A program made the position numbers and the translations under genes. 64,000 nt of DNA from Rubrobacter calidifluminis (lineage in GTDB: Bacteria > Actinomycetota > Rubrobacteria > Rubrobacterales > Rubrobacteraceae), in the NCBI RefSeq assembly GCF_028617075.1, contig NZ_JAQKGV010000001.1:62001-126000 (forward strand). Direction: 5' to 3'. Positions 50,834 to 59,058 of this stretch are shown here, one piece after another. Position 1 is the stretch's first letter, and each line of letters begins with the position of its first letter. Below the pieces are notes generated by a model that was not told the origin of the DNA, ran no database searches, and saw only the letters and a program-made list of their open reading frames with translations.

Positions 50834-52519
50834 ATGACAAGGAAGAGAGGCGAGGACGAGGCCAACCCGTACACCTCCGGCGGCCGGAGGCGGGTCAGCC
50901 GCCGCGATTTCCTGAAGGCGGGGGGAGCGAGCCTAGCCGGGGCCGCCCTGCTCGGGGCCGCCGGATGTGGTGGAGGACAGGGTGGCTCGAGCGGTGGCGG
51001 CGGGAGCGCCAGCCGACCCATACAGGTCACTACCCAGCAGGACATCCCGCACACCGATCCGGCTCTGGGTTACGACACGCTCAGCTGGCCGGTGATCCAC
51101 GCGACCTTCGTGACGCTCATCACCTACAACAAGAGTGGAGAGGGCTTCGTGCCATGGGCCGCGACCGAGGTGCCCAAGCCAGAGAACGGCGGGCACAAGT
51201 ACGTCTTCAATATACACAAGGGGCTGAAGTTTACCGACGGAGAGCCGGTGAATGCGCAGGCGTTCAAGTACGCGATAGAGCGCGTCCTTGACCCGAAGAC
51301 CAAGAGCCCGGTAGCGGACTTCTACACCAACATCGTCGGCGGAGCGGCTTACCGCAAGAACCCCAAGGGGGACGTCAAGGGCATCAAGGTGCTCTCTCCT
51401 TACAGGATAGAGTTCGACCTGGAGAAGCCCGACCAGACCTTCCTGCAGACCATGGCGATACCACCGGCCTCGGCGGTGCCACAGAAGGCGGTCGAGAAGG
51501 CGGGCCCGAACTTCGACACCCACCCGGTCGGGAGCGGACCTTTCATGGTCAAGCAGTTCAGTCACGGATCGAAGCTCATCCTGGTTAAGAACAAGAGCTA
51601 CAAGAACCCGAGCGGCTCGCCCGAGACCACCGAAGCCAAGTCCAACGAGATAGACATCACCATCGGGATAAGTCCGACGACCGAGATCCAGCGGGTCGAA
51701 TCGGGCCAGAACGACTACGCTTTCGACTTTCCGTCCGCACAGTACAACCAGGTAAAGAACAACCCCAAGTACAAGAGCTACATCAAGAGCGCGGTCTCGA
51801 ACACGCTCTGGTACCTCTTCTACAACACCCAGCAGAAGCCCTTCACCGACCCCAAGGTGCGCCTCGCCTTCCAGTATGCGATAGACAAGAAGCGTATCGC
51901 CCAGGTTCTCGCGGGGCTGGTCGTACCGACGAACCAGATTCTGCCGCCCCACATGCCGGGCTACGACCCGAGCATAAAGGGCTATCCATACGATCCGGAG
52001 AAGGCGAGGTCGCTCCTGAAGGAGGCCGGCTACGGCAACGGCTTCCACATCGAGTTCTGGGACCAGAATACCTCGGACGAGCCGAAGGTGGACCAGGTCA
52101 TACAGAACAACCTGTCCCAGATAGGGATAAAGATGACGCTGCACAGCATCTCGTTCAGCGAGTGGATCAGCAAGATCGAGTCCGGTTCGGCCCAGGCCGG
52201 CGTCGGCGCCTGGAGCCAGGACTTCCCGGACCCCTCCGACTTCCTGGACGTCCTGTTCAACTCGAACCAGATCCCGACCAACAACCAGTCGCACTACTCG
52301 AACAAGACCGTCGACAAGGAGCTGGCGCAGGCCCTGATCGAGACGAACCACAAGAAGCGCCTGGCGATGTACCAGAAGATTCAGCGCCAAATCCTGGCAG
52401 ACAACCCGATAGTGCCGCTCTACAACCAGAAGGCGGTCTACTTCGTCAACCCGAAGCTCAAGGGGACGGACATACACCCGGTCTTCTACCAGATCTACCA
52501 GCAGTGGTACCTGACGTGA
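50834..52519 (+). CDS. Peptide ABC transporter substrate-binding lipoprotein, set 1
   Basis: SBP_bac_5 family, 561 aa. Twin-arginine motif RRRVSRRDFLKAGG leads a Tat signal with lipobox LLGAAGC, then a Gly/Ser linker. The mature domain contains PWAATEVPKPENGGHKYVFN and GLKFTDGEPVNAQAFKYAIE, typical of Dpp/Opp binding proteins. ATG 50834 has AAGGAGG 5 nt upstream; ATG 50831 is also possible. It probably binds oligopeptides; specificity is not readable. Confidence 0.92.
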   Translation: MTRKRGEDEANPYTSGGRRRVSRRDFLKAGGASLAGAALLGAAGCGGGQGGSSGGGGSASRPIQVTTQQDIPHTDPALGYDTLSWPVIHATFVTLITYNKSGEGFVPWAATEVPKPENGGHKYVFNIHKGLKFTDGEPVNAQAFKYAIERVLDPKTKSPVADFYTNIVGGAAYRKNPKGDVKGIKVLSPYRIEFDLEKPDQTFLQTMAIPPASAVPQKAVEKAGPNFDTHPVGSGPFMVKQFSHGSKLILVKNKSYKNPSGSPETTEAKSNEIDITIGISPTTEIQRVESGQNDYAFDFPSAQYNQVKNNPKYKSYIKSAVSNTLWYLFYNTQQKPFTDPKVRLAFQYAIDKKRIAQVLAGLVVPTNQILPPHMPGYDPSIKGYPYDPEKARSLLKEAGYGNGFHIEFWDQNTSDEPKVDQVIQNNLSQIGIKMTLHSISFSEWISKIESGSAQAGVGAWSQDFPDPSDFLDVLFNSNQIPTNNQSHYSNKTVDKELAQALIETNHKKRLAMYQKIQRQILADNPIVPLYNQKAVYFVNPKLKGTDIHPVFYQIYQQWYLT

Positions 52520-52540
52520 TCGGGGCAGTGGGGGTTTAGG

Positions 52541-53458
52541 ATGGCTGCATACGCGCTGCGCAGGATAGCGTGGGTCGTCTTCACGCTGTTTCTGGTCTCG
52601 GTCATAACTTTCCTCATCGCGTTCGTCGTGCCGGTCAACCCGGCGCGGGTCGTAGCCGGCCCGAACGCCCCGCAGTCGGTGGTCAACAGCATCTATCATC
52701 AGCTCGGGTTGGACAGGCCGCTCTACGACCAGTACCTGAGCTTCGTGGACCGGGCGGTCCACGGCGACTTCGGGCGCTCCTATCGGACCCAGGAGGAGGT
52801 TCTGCCCACGATCCTGCAGCGGTTCCCGTACACGGCCGAGCTGGCGGTGGCCGGGGTGATCGTCGAACTGGTGATAGGCGTGACGACCGGCATCGTCGTC
52901 GCCGTCAAGCGGGGGTTTGTCGAGGGAATCTCGAACCTGTTCGTCCTCATCGGGCTGGCGATCCCGCAGTTCTGGCTCGGGATAATTCTGCTCTTCTTCC
53001 TGGCGTACAAGATCCCGCTCTTCCCGCTCGGTGGCACGGGGGGCTTGAAGGCGCTCATCCTGCCGGCCCTCACCTTCGGTATAACGGGTGCTGCGTTCTA
53101 CACCCGGATGACCCGGGCAGGAATGCTCGAGGTCCTGAACGAGGACTACATCCGCACCGCGAAGGCCAAGGGCCTCAGTCAGAGCGCCGTCATCCTCAAG
53201 CACGCGTTCCGTAACGCGATGCGGGTCGTGGTGACGATGTTCGGGATGGACCTGGGCTACGCCCTCGGTGGCCTGCTGGTCATAGAGGAGGTCTTCGGCT
53301 GGCCGGGGATCGGTACGCTCGCTTGGCAGGCGGTGCAGAACCAGGACATACCCATGATCATGGGGACGGTGCTCTTCGCGAGCTTCCTGATCGTCGCGGC
53401 GAACCTGGTCATAGACCTGCTCTACCCGCTCCTCGATCCGCGGGTGGCCTACGACTGA
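52541..53458 (+). CDS. Peptide ABC transporter permease (DppB type), set 1
   Basis: A 305-aa permease, six helices, partner of the set 1 DppC. It has the start YALRRIAWVVFTLFLVSVIT and HGDFGRSYRTQEEV. The coupling loop is DYIRTAKAKGLSQSAVILKH, then AFRNAM and EEVFGWPGIGTLAWQAV. No ATPase gene follows; an intrinsic terminator comes next. It must borrow ATPases, most simply the DppDF pair at 60957-63025. Confidence 0.92.
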   Translation: MAAYALRRIAWVVFTLFLVSVITFLIAFVVPVNPARVVAGPNAPQSVVNSIYHQLGLDRPLYDQYLSFVDRAVHGDFGRSYRTQEEVLPTILQRFPYTAELAVAGVIVELVIGVTTGIVVAVKRGFVEGISNLFVLIGLAIPQFWLGIILLFFLAYKIPLFPLGGTGGLKALILPALTFGITGAAFYTRMTRAGMLEVLNEDYIRTAKAKGLSQSAVILKHAFRNAMRVVVTMFGMDLGYALGGLLVIEEVFGWPGIGTLAWQAVQNQDIPMIMGTVLFASFLIVAANLVIDLLYPLLDPRVAYD

Positions 53459-53474
53459 GACGTGTGGCTTCAGG

Positions 53475-53507
53475 AAAGGGGGCCGGGACTGCCGGTCCCC
53501 TTTTTCT
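53475..53507 (+). terminator. Rho-independent terminator after peptide ABC set 1
   Basis: Stem AAAGGGGGCCGG / CCGGTCCCCTTT (one G-U pair), loop GACTG, ending in a T-run TTTTTCTTT. Confidence 0.85.
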
Positions 53508-53590
53508 TTGTAAGGATAAGATAGAGTAGATACGAGACCCGGAGATTCGATTGAGAAATCCGATTGTGCTTTCCGAGGGGCCGCGGTTTG

Positions 53591-53692
53591 CTGACGAGTC
53601 TAGAGAAGTGGCAGACGAATTACCTGACGGTCTAGGCCGTGTGGGCGGCGATCGTCGTGCTCATCTTCCCGCCGGGTTTCGGGTACGTTTGA
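53591..53692 (+). pseudogene. Possible remnant of a membrane-protein gene
   Basis: One frame reads LTSLEKWQTNYLTV, stop (TAG 53633), AVWAAIVVLIFPPGFGYV, stop. The hydrophobic run with FPPGFG resembles the first helix of a carrier protein. It is short, has an in-frame stop, and lies in otherwise non-coding DNA, so it may be a decayed fragment or chance. Confidence 0.25.
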
Positions 53693-53710
53693 GTCACCGC
53701 CAGGGTAGTC

Positions 53711-54289
53711 CTACGAGGTTTCCTGCTCCCCAGGGAGCAGGGAGAAGATCAGGGTGTCCCGCAGGCTGCCGTCCGGGGCCACCTGTGCATTGCGCAGTTC
53801 ACCTTCGAGCCTGAAGCCGCATCTCCTTATGACCCGGTGGCTACGCTCGTTGCGGGGGTCGCAGCGGACCTCGACGCGGCGTGCTCCGAGGTACTCGAAG
53901 GCGAAGGCCGTTATGCCGCGGACCGCCTCGGTGACGTAGCCCTGCCCGGTGAAGCTGCTGCGGCACCAGTACCCGATCTCGAACCTGGGAACCGACCAGT
54001 CTATCCGGTGCAGGCCACTCGACCCAACGAGCGTTCCGGTGTCCTTCATGAAAAGGTGCAGGCGCAGGTCGGACCTCTCCAGGAAACGGACCCTCGCCCG
54101 CCGCACGCTCTCCTCGGAGTCCTCGACGGTCTCGTGCTCGCGCACCCACGGCATCCAGGGCTCGAGCTCGCGGTAGGACTCCCGCACCGCCGCGTGAAGC
54201 TCCGCGCCGTCGCCGGGCATCGGGGAGCGGATCAGGAGCCGCGCTGTTTCGAAGGAATCCGGGAAGTCCCTGAGTATCGGCGGGAGCAT
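53711..54289 (-). CDS. GNAT acetyltransferase, RimJ/RimL type
   Basis: A 192-aa acetyl-CoA-dependent N-acetyltransferase. The N-terminus FETARLLIRSPMPGDGAELH and the acetyl-CoA loop FTGQGYVTEAVRGITAFAF, with RVEVRCDPRNERSHRVIRR and GFRLEGELRNA, mark the RimJ/RimL group. The target may be a protein N-terminus or a small amine. ATG 54289 lacks an SD; TAGAAT on the same strand (complement of 54297-54302) lies 7 nt upstream, so it is probably leaderless. Divergent from the NlpC/P60 gene. Confidence 0.88.
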   Translation of the reverse strand: MLPPILRDFPDSFETARLLIRSPMPGDGAELHAAVRESYRELEPWMPWVREHETVEDSEESVRRARVRFLERSDLRLHLFMKDTGTLVGSSGLHRIDWSVPRFEIGYWCRSSFTGQGYVTEAVRGITAFAFEYLGARRVEVRCDPRNERSHRVIRRCGFRLEGELRNAQVAPDGSLRDTLIFSLLPGEQETS

Positions 54290-54296
54290 ACAAAGT

Positions 54297-54341
54297 ATTC
54301 TACAGTAGGACTTGACGCGGCTCACGCACCCGGATTTCAAT
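54297..54341. promoter_or_regulatory. Divergent promoters between GNAT and NlpC/P60 genes
   Basis: Leftward -10 TAGAAT (complement of 54297-54302), 7 nt before the GNAT ATG. Rightward -35 TTGACG (54312-54317), 18-bp spacer, -10 TTCAAT (54336-54341), 7 nt before ATG 54349. Both genes lack an SD, so both transcripts are probably leaderless. Confidence 0.5.
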
Positions 54342-54348
54342 AGATTCT

Positions 54349-55080
54349 ATGTCTAACCTTGTAGCACCCCGGTCTGCCGCCGTACGCGCCGCTCCAGAAG
54401 GCGGAGCGGAGATGGTCACGGAGGTCGTCGCCGGGGAGCGGGTGGAGGTTCTCGAGGAGTCCGGCGGCTGGCTGCGGGTGGTCGTGCCGGATCACCGCTC
54501 GCACCTGGATCCGCGGGGGTATCCCGGTTGGGTGCGCGATGATGGGTCGCTGGTCGAGAACGGCTCCTGGAGCCCCGACCTCGTGGTCGTGAGGAACAAT
54601 CGGGCCGGGCTGCCGCTCGGGGCTCTGCTCGGGGAGGATAAGGGGAGGGCGGTGCTCCCGGACGGGAGGCCGGTGGATGTCGAGGCCGGGGTCCTGCGGC
54701 GGGTCGGGGACCCGATCGAGATCGGGGGCCACCATCTCTGTCTGCGGCTTCTCGGGCTGCCGTACCGGTGGGGTGGCACCGACTCGACGCGCGGGATGGA
54801 CTGCTCGGGGCTGGTGCTGCGGGTGATGCAGATCAGAGGCATCGCGGTGCCGCGCGACGCGGAGGATCAGTTCGCGAGCGCACCCTTCAGGAGCGAGGAG
54901 GGCTGGGAGCGGGCCCGCGCGGGGGACCTCGTCTTCTTCGGGGAGGGCGGGATAACGCACGTCGGATTCTACCTCGGGGATGGGGATTACGTTTCGGCCA
55001 AGGGCGAGGACGGCGGGGTCTCGGTGCGAAAGGTTTCGGAGGATGGGTACGTCGGCTTCGCGCGTTACGGACGGGGATGA
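54349..55080 (+). CDS. NlpC/P60 family cysteine peptidase with SH3-like N-terminal domains
   Basis: A 243-aa protein. Residues 1-125 form SH3b-like modules (MVTEVVAGERVEVLEESGGW, then GYPGWVRDDGSLVENG). The C-terminal NlpC/P60 domain (about 130-243) has the nucleophile in RGMDCSGLVLRVMQI and the His in GITHVGFYLGDGDYV. The architecture matches YkfC-type gamma-D-Glu-diamino acid endopeptidases that split muropeptides. No signal peptide, so it would act in the cytosol on imported peptides. GTG of the next gene follows the stop directly. Confidence 0.87.
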   Translation: MSNLVAPRSAAVRAAPEGGAEMVTEVVAGERVEVLEESGGWLRVVVPDHRSHLDPRGYPGWVRDDGSLVENGSWSPDLVVVRNNRAGLPLGALLGEDKGRAVLPDGRPVDVEAGVLRRVGDPIEIGGHHLCLRLLGLPYRWGGTDSTRGMDCSGLVLRVMQIRGIAVPRDAEDQFASAPFRSEEGWERARAGDLVFFGEGGITHVGFYLGDGDYVSAKGEDGGVSVRKVSEDGYVGFARYGRG

Positions 55081-55866
55081 GTGAACCTGGGATTGCTCGC
55101 TGATCTCGGCGTGGTCCCGGGTTGCAGGGTCGGGCTCTATGCGCTCGGGCTGGAGGGACCGCTCGCCGGCAAGAGCTTCGGTGTTCGTGAGGACGAGGTC
55201 TTCCGGAGCGCGAGCCTGATAAAGCTCTTCGTCCTGGCGGCGCTTCTCGCCGAGGTGGAGGGAGGCGGGGTGTCGCTCGAGGAGTCGCTCGAAATCCGCG
55301 CGGAAGACCTCGTCGCGTATTCGCCGGAGGTCAGCACGCCGGGTGTTTTTACGGTCAGAGGGCTTGCGTGGGCCATGATCACCGCGAGTGACAACACGGC
55401 GGCCAACGCCCTGATCCGGCGCCTCGGCATGGACGTTGTCAACCGCCTCGCCCGTTCCCTGGGCCTGCGGCACACGGTACTCGCGCGTGAGATGATGGAC
55501 TCTCGGGCTTCGGAGCGCGGGGAGGAGAACCTCACCTCGCCCCGTGACGTCGTGGGGCTCCTCTGCGCGGTGTGGCGCAGCGGGCTACTCTCCGAGCCGC
55601 ATCGCCGTCTCTTTCTGGAGATGCTCCGTCGGCAGCGCATCGAGCCCCCGCTCCCCGTGCGGCTGCCGGACGGGGCCACGCTGGCCCACAAAACCGGCGA
55701 TCTCGAGGGGATGGCGGGCGACGCCGGGTTCGTCGTTCTGCCAGGTTACGCCTACGCTCTCTGCGTGATCGCGGAGGGTGATCTCAGGGCCGCCGGGGAG
55801 CCGGTGGGACACGCGACCGCGGTCCTGGCGGAACTCTTTCTGCAGGGCCACCGTTCGGGTGCGTGA
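55081..55866 (+). CDS. Serine hydrolase of the class A beta-lactamase fold
   Basis: A 261-aa penicillin-recognising-fold protein. The nucleophile motif is FRSASLIKLFVLA (SxxK), the second motif ITASDNTAANAL (SDN), the third LAHKTGDLEG (KTG). The omega-loop reads SRASERGEENLTSP; the deacylating Glu of true class A enzymes is not clearly placed. No signal peptide is present, unlike secreted lactamases. The GTG start directly follows the NlpC/P60 stop, so the two form an operon and may both process wall peptides in the cytosol. A lactamase or D-amino-peptidase role is undecided. Confidence 0.82.
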   Translation: MNLGLLADLGVVPGCRVGLYALGLEGPLAGKSFGVREDEVFRSASLIKLFVLAALLAEVEGGGVSLEESLEIRAEDLVAYSPEVSTPGVFTVRGLAWAMITASDNTAANALIRRLGMDVVNRLARSLGLRHTVLAREMMDSRASERGEENLTSPRDVVGLLCAVWRSGLLSEPHRRLFLEMLRRQRIEPPLPVRLPDGATLAHKTGDLEGMAGDAGFVVLPGYAYALCVIAEGDLRAAGEPVGHATAVLAELFLQGHRSGA

Positions 55867-56243
55867 TCATGCCCCGCCTCCGGCGGGTGCGTCTGCGCCG
55901 TGCACCTCGTGGGATTTCAGGAGATGCTGATGGCAAAAATCATCCAGAGGTCCGAACATCTCGTCAAAAGGCCACGAAGGCTTTGTTTCCAGGGCTGAAG
56001 AGCGGGTCGGTGGCTTTCCCTTAGACTTCCGGCGACGGGAGGCCTCCCGGGTGGAGTCGGTGACCCGGATGGTTGGGTGAGCCGGGTGCGTGACAAGAGG
56101 CCGGGATCTCTGAGAAACTTCCTGTCGTTGAAGATGGGACCGACCCGGCGGTCGGCGGGTGTGGAGGTTGGGTCTTTCCAGGATGAGGGCGGAAGCAGTG
56201 ATCGGCGACAAAGCGATCAGGATACCTGGGAGAGGAGGAATTC
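55867..56243. other. 377-bp gap without a recognisable gene
   Basis: Contains a short stem CCCGCC-TCC-GGCGGG (55873-55887) just after the upstream stop, without a U-tract. An opposite-strand ORF here (55867-56211) is Pro/Arg/Ser-rich with no coding signature and is not called. Strong SD GAGAGGAGGAATTC precedes the next ATG. No clear promoter or riboswitch seen. Confidence 0.5.
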
Positions 56244-57134
56244 ATGGACTCTTTCCCGGAGAGGCTGCCCCTCGTAGCCACTTTCTCCATAGTCGGATGC
56301 GATGCTGAGAGCGGGGAGCTCGGCGTCGCCGTGCAGTCCAAGTTCCTGGCAGTCGGTGCGGTCGTCCCGTGGGCTAGGGCCGGCGTCGGGGCCGTGGCGA
56401 CCCAGGCCATGGCCAACACCACCTACGGTCCACGGGGGCTGGAGATGATGTCCGAGGGGAAGAGCGCGCGGGAGACCATCGCCGAGCTGGTGGCCTCCGA
56501 CCCCGAGAGCGCCCACCGGCAGGTGGGGGTGGTAGACGCGACGGGGCAGAGCGCAACGTTCACCGGGGACGAATGCATGGAGTGGGCTGGCGGGGTCGCC
56601 GGGGAGGAATTCGCCGCCCAGGGCAACATCCTCGTCGGCGGTGAGACGGTAGAGGCCATGGCCAGGACTTTCCAGGCTTCGGAGGGACCTCTGGCCGGGA
56701 AGTTATTGTCGGCCCTGCGGGCCGGGCAGGAGGCCGGTGGGGACCGGCGGGGCAGACAGTCGGCCGCCCTGCTCGTGGTCTGTGAGGGTGGGGGATACGG
56801 CGGGTTCGACGACCGGGCGGTCGATCTGCGGGTCGACGACCATCCGGAGCCCATTGAGGAGCTTGTCCGGCTCTACGGGCTGCACCGGCTCTACTTCGGG
56901 AGGAGTTCTCCGGAGGACGTTATCGCGATCGAAGGGGAGGTCCGGGATGAGGTGGTGCGCTGTCTCGCCCGGCTCGGTTACCTGCGGGGGGCAGAGGTCT
57001 CCGACGACGATCTCCACCCGGCACTCGAGGCGTTCGTACGCACTGAGAACTTCGAAGAGCGTGAGCAGGAGAGGGGCTACATAGACCGCGCCGTGCTCGG
57101 GTTTTTGAGGGAACGTGCTGGCGGGGGGGCATAG
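56244..57134 (+). CDS. DUF1028 family protein
   Basis: A 296-aa Ntn-hydrolase-like protein. The N-terminal core (about 10-215) has VATFSIVGCDAESGELGVAV, then QSKFLAVGAVVPWARAGVGA and AVATQAMANTTYGPRGLEMM, the DUF1028 hallmark. Thr in VATFS is the candidate nucleophile of an Ntn fold if processed. The C-terminal 70 residues form a small helical domain often described as putative peptidoglycan binding. ATG 56244 has GAGAGGAGG at ideal spacing. It lies between muropeptide-type hydrolases and a peptide ABC operon, consistent with peptide breakdown (inference). Confidence 0.88.
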   Translation: MDSFPERLPLVATFSIVGCDAESGELGVAVQSKFLAVGAVVPWARAGVGAVATQAMANTTYGPRGLEMMSEGKSARETIAELVASDPESAHRQVGVVDATGQSATFTGDECMEWAGGVAGEEFAAQGNILVGGETVEAMARTFQASEGPLAGKLLSALRAGQEAGGDRRGRQSAALLVVCEGGGYGGFDDRAVDLRVDDHPEPIEELVRLYGLHRLYFGRSSPEDVIAIEGEVRDEVVRCLARLGYLRGAEVSDDDLHPALEAFVRTENFEEREQERGYIDRAVLGFLRERAGGGA

Positions 57135-57137
57135 AGG

Positions 57138-57165
57138 TTGCGTATTTTTCACGGGTCGGTATACT
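57138..57165 (+). promoter_or_regulatory. Promoter of peptide ABC set 2
   Basis: -35-like TTGCGT (57138-57143), 16-bp spacer, -10 TATACT (57160-57165). The roughly 135-nt leader before GTG 57310 contains a GTTC-N7-GAAC dyad and a GAACGTTC palindrome. Confidence 0.45.
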
Positions 57166-57309
57166 GCATTTGCGAAAAGGCGTGCTGCTTTGTGCAGGCG
57201 CGGGGGAAAGGGTGTTCTTCAGAGGAACCTGGTTGGTAGAAGAATATCGACACGAGAGCAAAAGCCTTGATGCTGAACGTTCTTCATGTACGCAAGGGAG
57301 GAGGAGCAC

Positions 57310-58974
57310 GTGACGAGCAAAAGAAAAAAGGATGCAAAGAAGCCCGGCAATGGAATCAGCCGCCGCGACTTCCTCAAGGTCGGGGGTGCCGGTCTAGCCG
57401 GGGTAAGCGTACTGGGCGCCGCCGGATGCGGCGGCGGGGGAAACCAGGGAGGTTCCAGTGGCGGTGGCGGCAGCGCTGGTGGAGGCAAGGCGAAGAAGGG
57501 GAGCAACAACCAGCTGATAATCGGCTACGACCAGGAGCCGAACATCCTGAACAACTACGTGACGGGCGGTGATCTGCAGGCCACCCAGGACACCACCGTA
57601 GGCATACTGCAGAGCCCGCTCAAGATCATGCCGGATCTGTCCTTCGCGCCCGAGCTCGCCGACGGGATGCCGAAGATCCTCAAGAAGAATCCGCTCACCA
57701 TCGAGTACAGGCTCAAAGACGGGGTGACCTGGTCCGACGGCAAACCGCTCACCAGCGAGGATGCCCGCTGGACCTTCGAGCAGGTGATGAACAAGAAGAA
57801 CCACATCATCACCCGCTTCGGGTGGGACAAGATCTCCAAGTTCGAGACCCCGGACAAGCGCACCGTCAGGATGACATTCAAGGAGCCCTTCGCCCCCTGG
57901 ATGACGCTGCTCGGTGGATCGGAAACCCAGATCCTCCCGAAGCACATCTACCAGAACAAGAACTTCAATACCGCGCTCAACAACTCCATCGTTGGGAGCG
58001 GCCCGTACAAGTTCGACACCTGGAAGAAAGGCGAATACTTAAGCTGGGTACGCAACGACAACTACTGGGGTGACAAGCCGGCCATAGAGAAGGTGACCTT
58101 TCGCTGGATCCCGGACACAAACACCCTGGTCAATTCGCTCAGCAACGGTGAGGTGCAGTTCATCAACCCTCCGCCCAACATCGGTCTGTTCCAGAAGCTC
58201 AAGGCCATAAACGGGGCGAAGGTGCAGAGCAAAGCCGGAACGGTCTGGGAGCACATAGCCTTCAACCTCGAAAAGGTGCCGGATCTGAACCTGAGGAGAG
58301 CCATAGCCTACGGTATCGACCGCAAGCAGGTCATAAACAAGCTACTCAAGGGGCAGGTCAACCCGTTGCAGAGCGTGCTGGTTCCCGATCAGAAGCCGTA
58401 CTACACGTCGGCCTGGCAGGAGTACTCGCATGATCTCGCCAGGGCCAAACAGTACGCGCAGAAAGCCAAGTCCGCCGGTGCGAACATGAACATCACCTTC
58501 TCAACCACGGCGGATGACGCCCTGCGTGAGACGCTGCAGCAGATAATCCAGCAGCAGCTCAAGCAGATAGGCATCAACGTGAGCATAAAGAACACCGCCG
58601 CCGAGACCTTCTTCGGTCAGTGGACCCCGAAAGGGAACTTCGAGATGGGTGAATGGGCCTGGCTGGCGAGCCCCGACCCCTCGATAACCACGCTCTTCTC
58701 GGCCGACCAGATCCCGCCGAACGGGCAGAACTACTACCGCTACAAGAACCAGCAGGTCACCAAGTGGCTGCACGAGTCGGACAAGACGGTTGACGTGAAC
58801 CAGCGGGCCGCGCTGCTCAGGAAGGCGCAGGATCAGATGGCCAAAGATCTGCCGCTCATACCGATGTACCAGCGGCCGGTCTACATCGCCTACGTGGACA
58901 ACCTGCAGGGCCCGAAGGTCAACCCGACGCTGGCCGGCGTCTTCTGGAACATCGGCGAGTGGAAGTTCGTCTAG
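57310..58974 (+). CDS. Peptide ABC transporter substrate-binding lipoprotein, set 2
   Basis: SBP_bac_5 family, 554 aa. It has the Tat motif GISRRDFLKVGG and lipobox VLGAAGC, then a Gly/Ser linker. Mature part: EYRLKDGVTWSDGKPLTSED, VGSGPYKFDTWKKGEYLSW and NLRRAIAYGIDRKQVINKLL, typical of peptide-binding proteins. GTG 57310 has AGGGAGGAGGAG upstream; a start at 57286 is less likely. It heads a five-gene operon. It shares leader design with the set 1 lipoprotein but is clearly diverged in the mature domain. Confidence 0.92.
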   Translation: MTSKRKKDAKKPGNGISRRDFLKVGGAGLAGVSVLGAAGCGGGGNQGGSSGGGGSAGGGKAKKGSNNQLIIGYDQEPNILNNYVTGGDLQATQDTTVGILQSPLKIMPDLSFAPELADGMPKILKKNPLTIEYRLKDGVTWSDGKPLTSEDARWTFEQVMNKKNHIITRFGWDKISKFETPDKRTVRMTFKEPFAPWMTLLGGSETQILPKHIYQNKNFNTALNNSIVGSGPYKFDTWKKGEYLSWVRNDNYWGDKPAIEKVTFRWIPDTNTLVNSLSNGEVQFINPPPNIGLFQKLKAINGAKVQSKAGTVWEHIAFNLEKVPDLNLRRAIAYGIDRKQVINKLLKGQVNPLQSVLVPDQKPYYTSAWQEYSHDLARAKQYAQKAKSAGANMNITFSTTADDALRETLQQIIQQQLKQIGINVSIKNTAAETFFGQWTPKGNFEMGEWAWLASPDPSITTLFSADQIPPNGQNYYRYKNQQVTKWLHESDKTVDVNQRAALLRKAQDQMAKDLPLIPMYQRPVYIAYVDNLQGPKVNPTLAGVFWNIGEWKFV

Positions 58975-58988
58975 CCAGGATGCGGGAT

Positions 58989-59018
58989 CCGATGGGCCGG
59001 ATGACCCCGGCCCATCGG
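58989..59018 (+). other. Intercistronic hairpin after the lipoprotein gene
   Basis: Perfect 12-bp stem CCGATGGGCCGG / CCGGCCCATCGG with a 6-nt loop, no U-tract. Such structures often protect the 3' end of the abundant binding-protein message or reduce read-through into the permeases. Confidence 0.6.
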
Positions 59019-59058
59019 GGTCCGGTCGAGCCATCCAGCGGGAGGTGCTAGCCGGAGA

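Noticed and set aside
50933-53203. 756-codon open frame on the minus strand
   Set aside because: Antisense to the set 1 lipoprotein and dppB; composition (V, L, R, D, H rich) is typical of reverse-complement shadows.
55867-56211. 114-codon ORF on the minus strand in the largest gap
   Set aside because: Pro/Arg/Ser/His-rich, no SD or promoter, no hydrophobic or motif pattern; not called as a gene.
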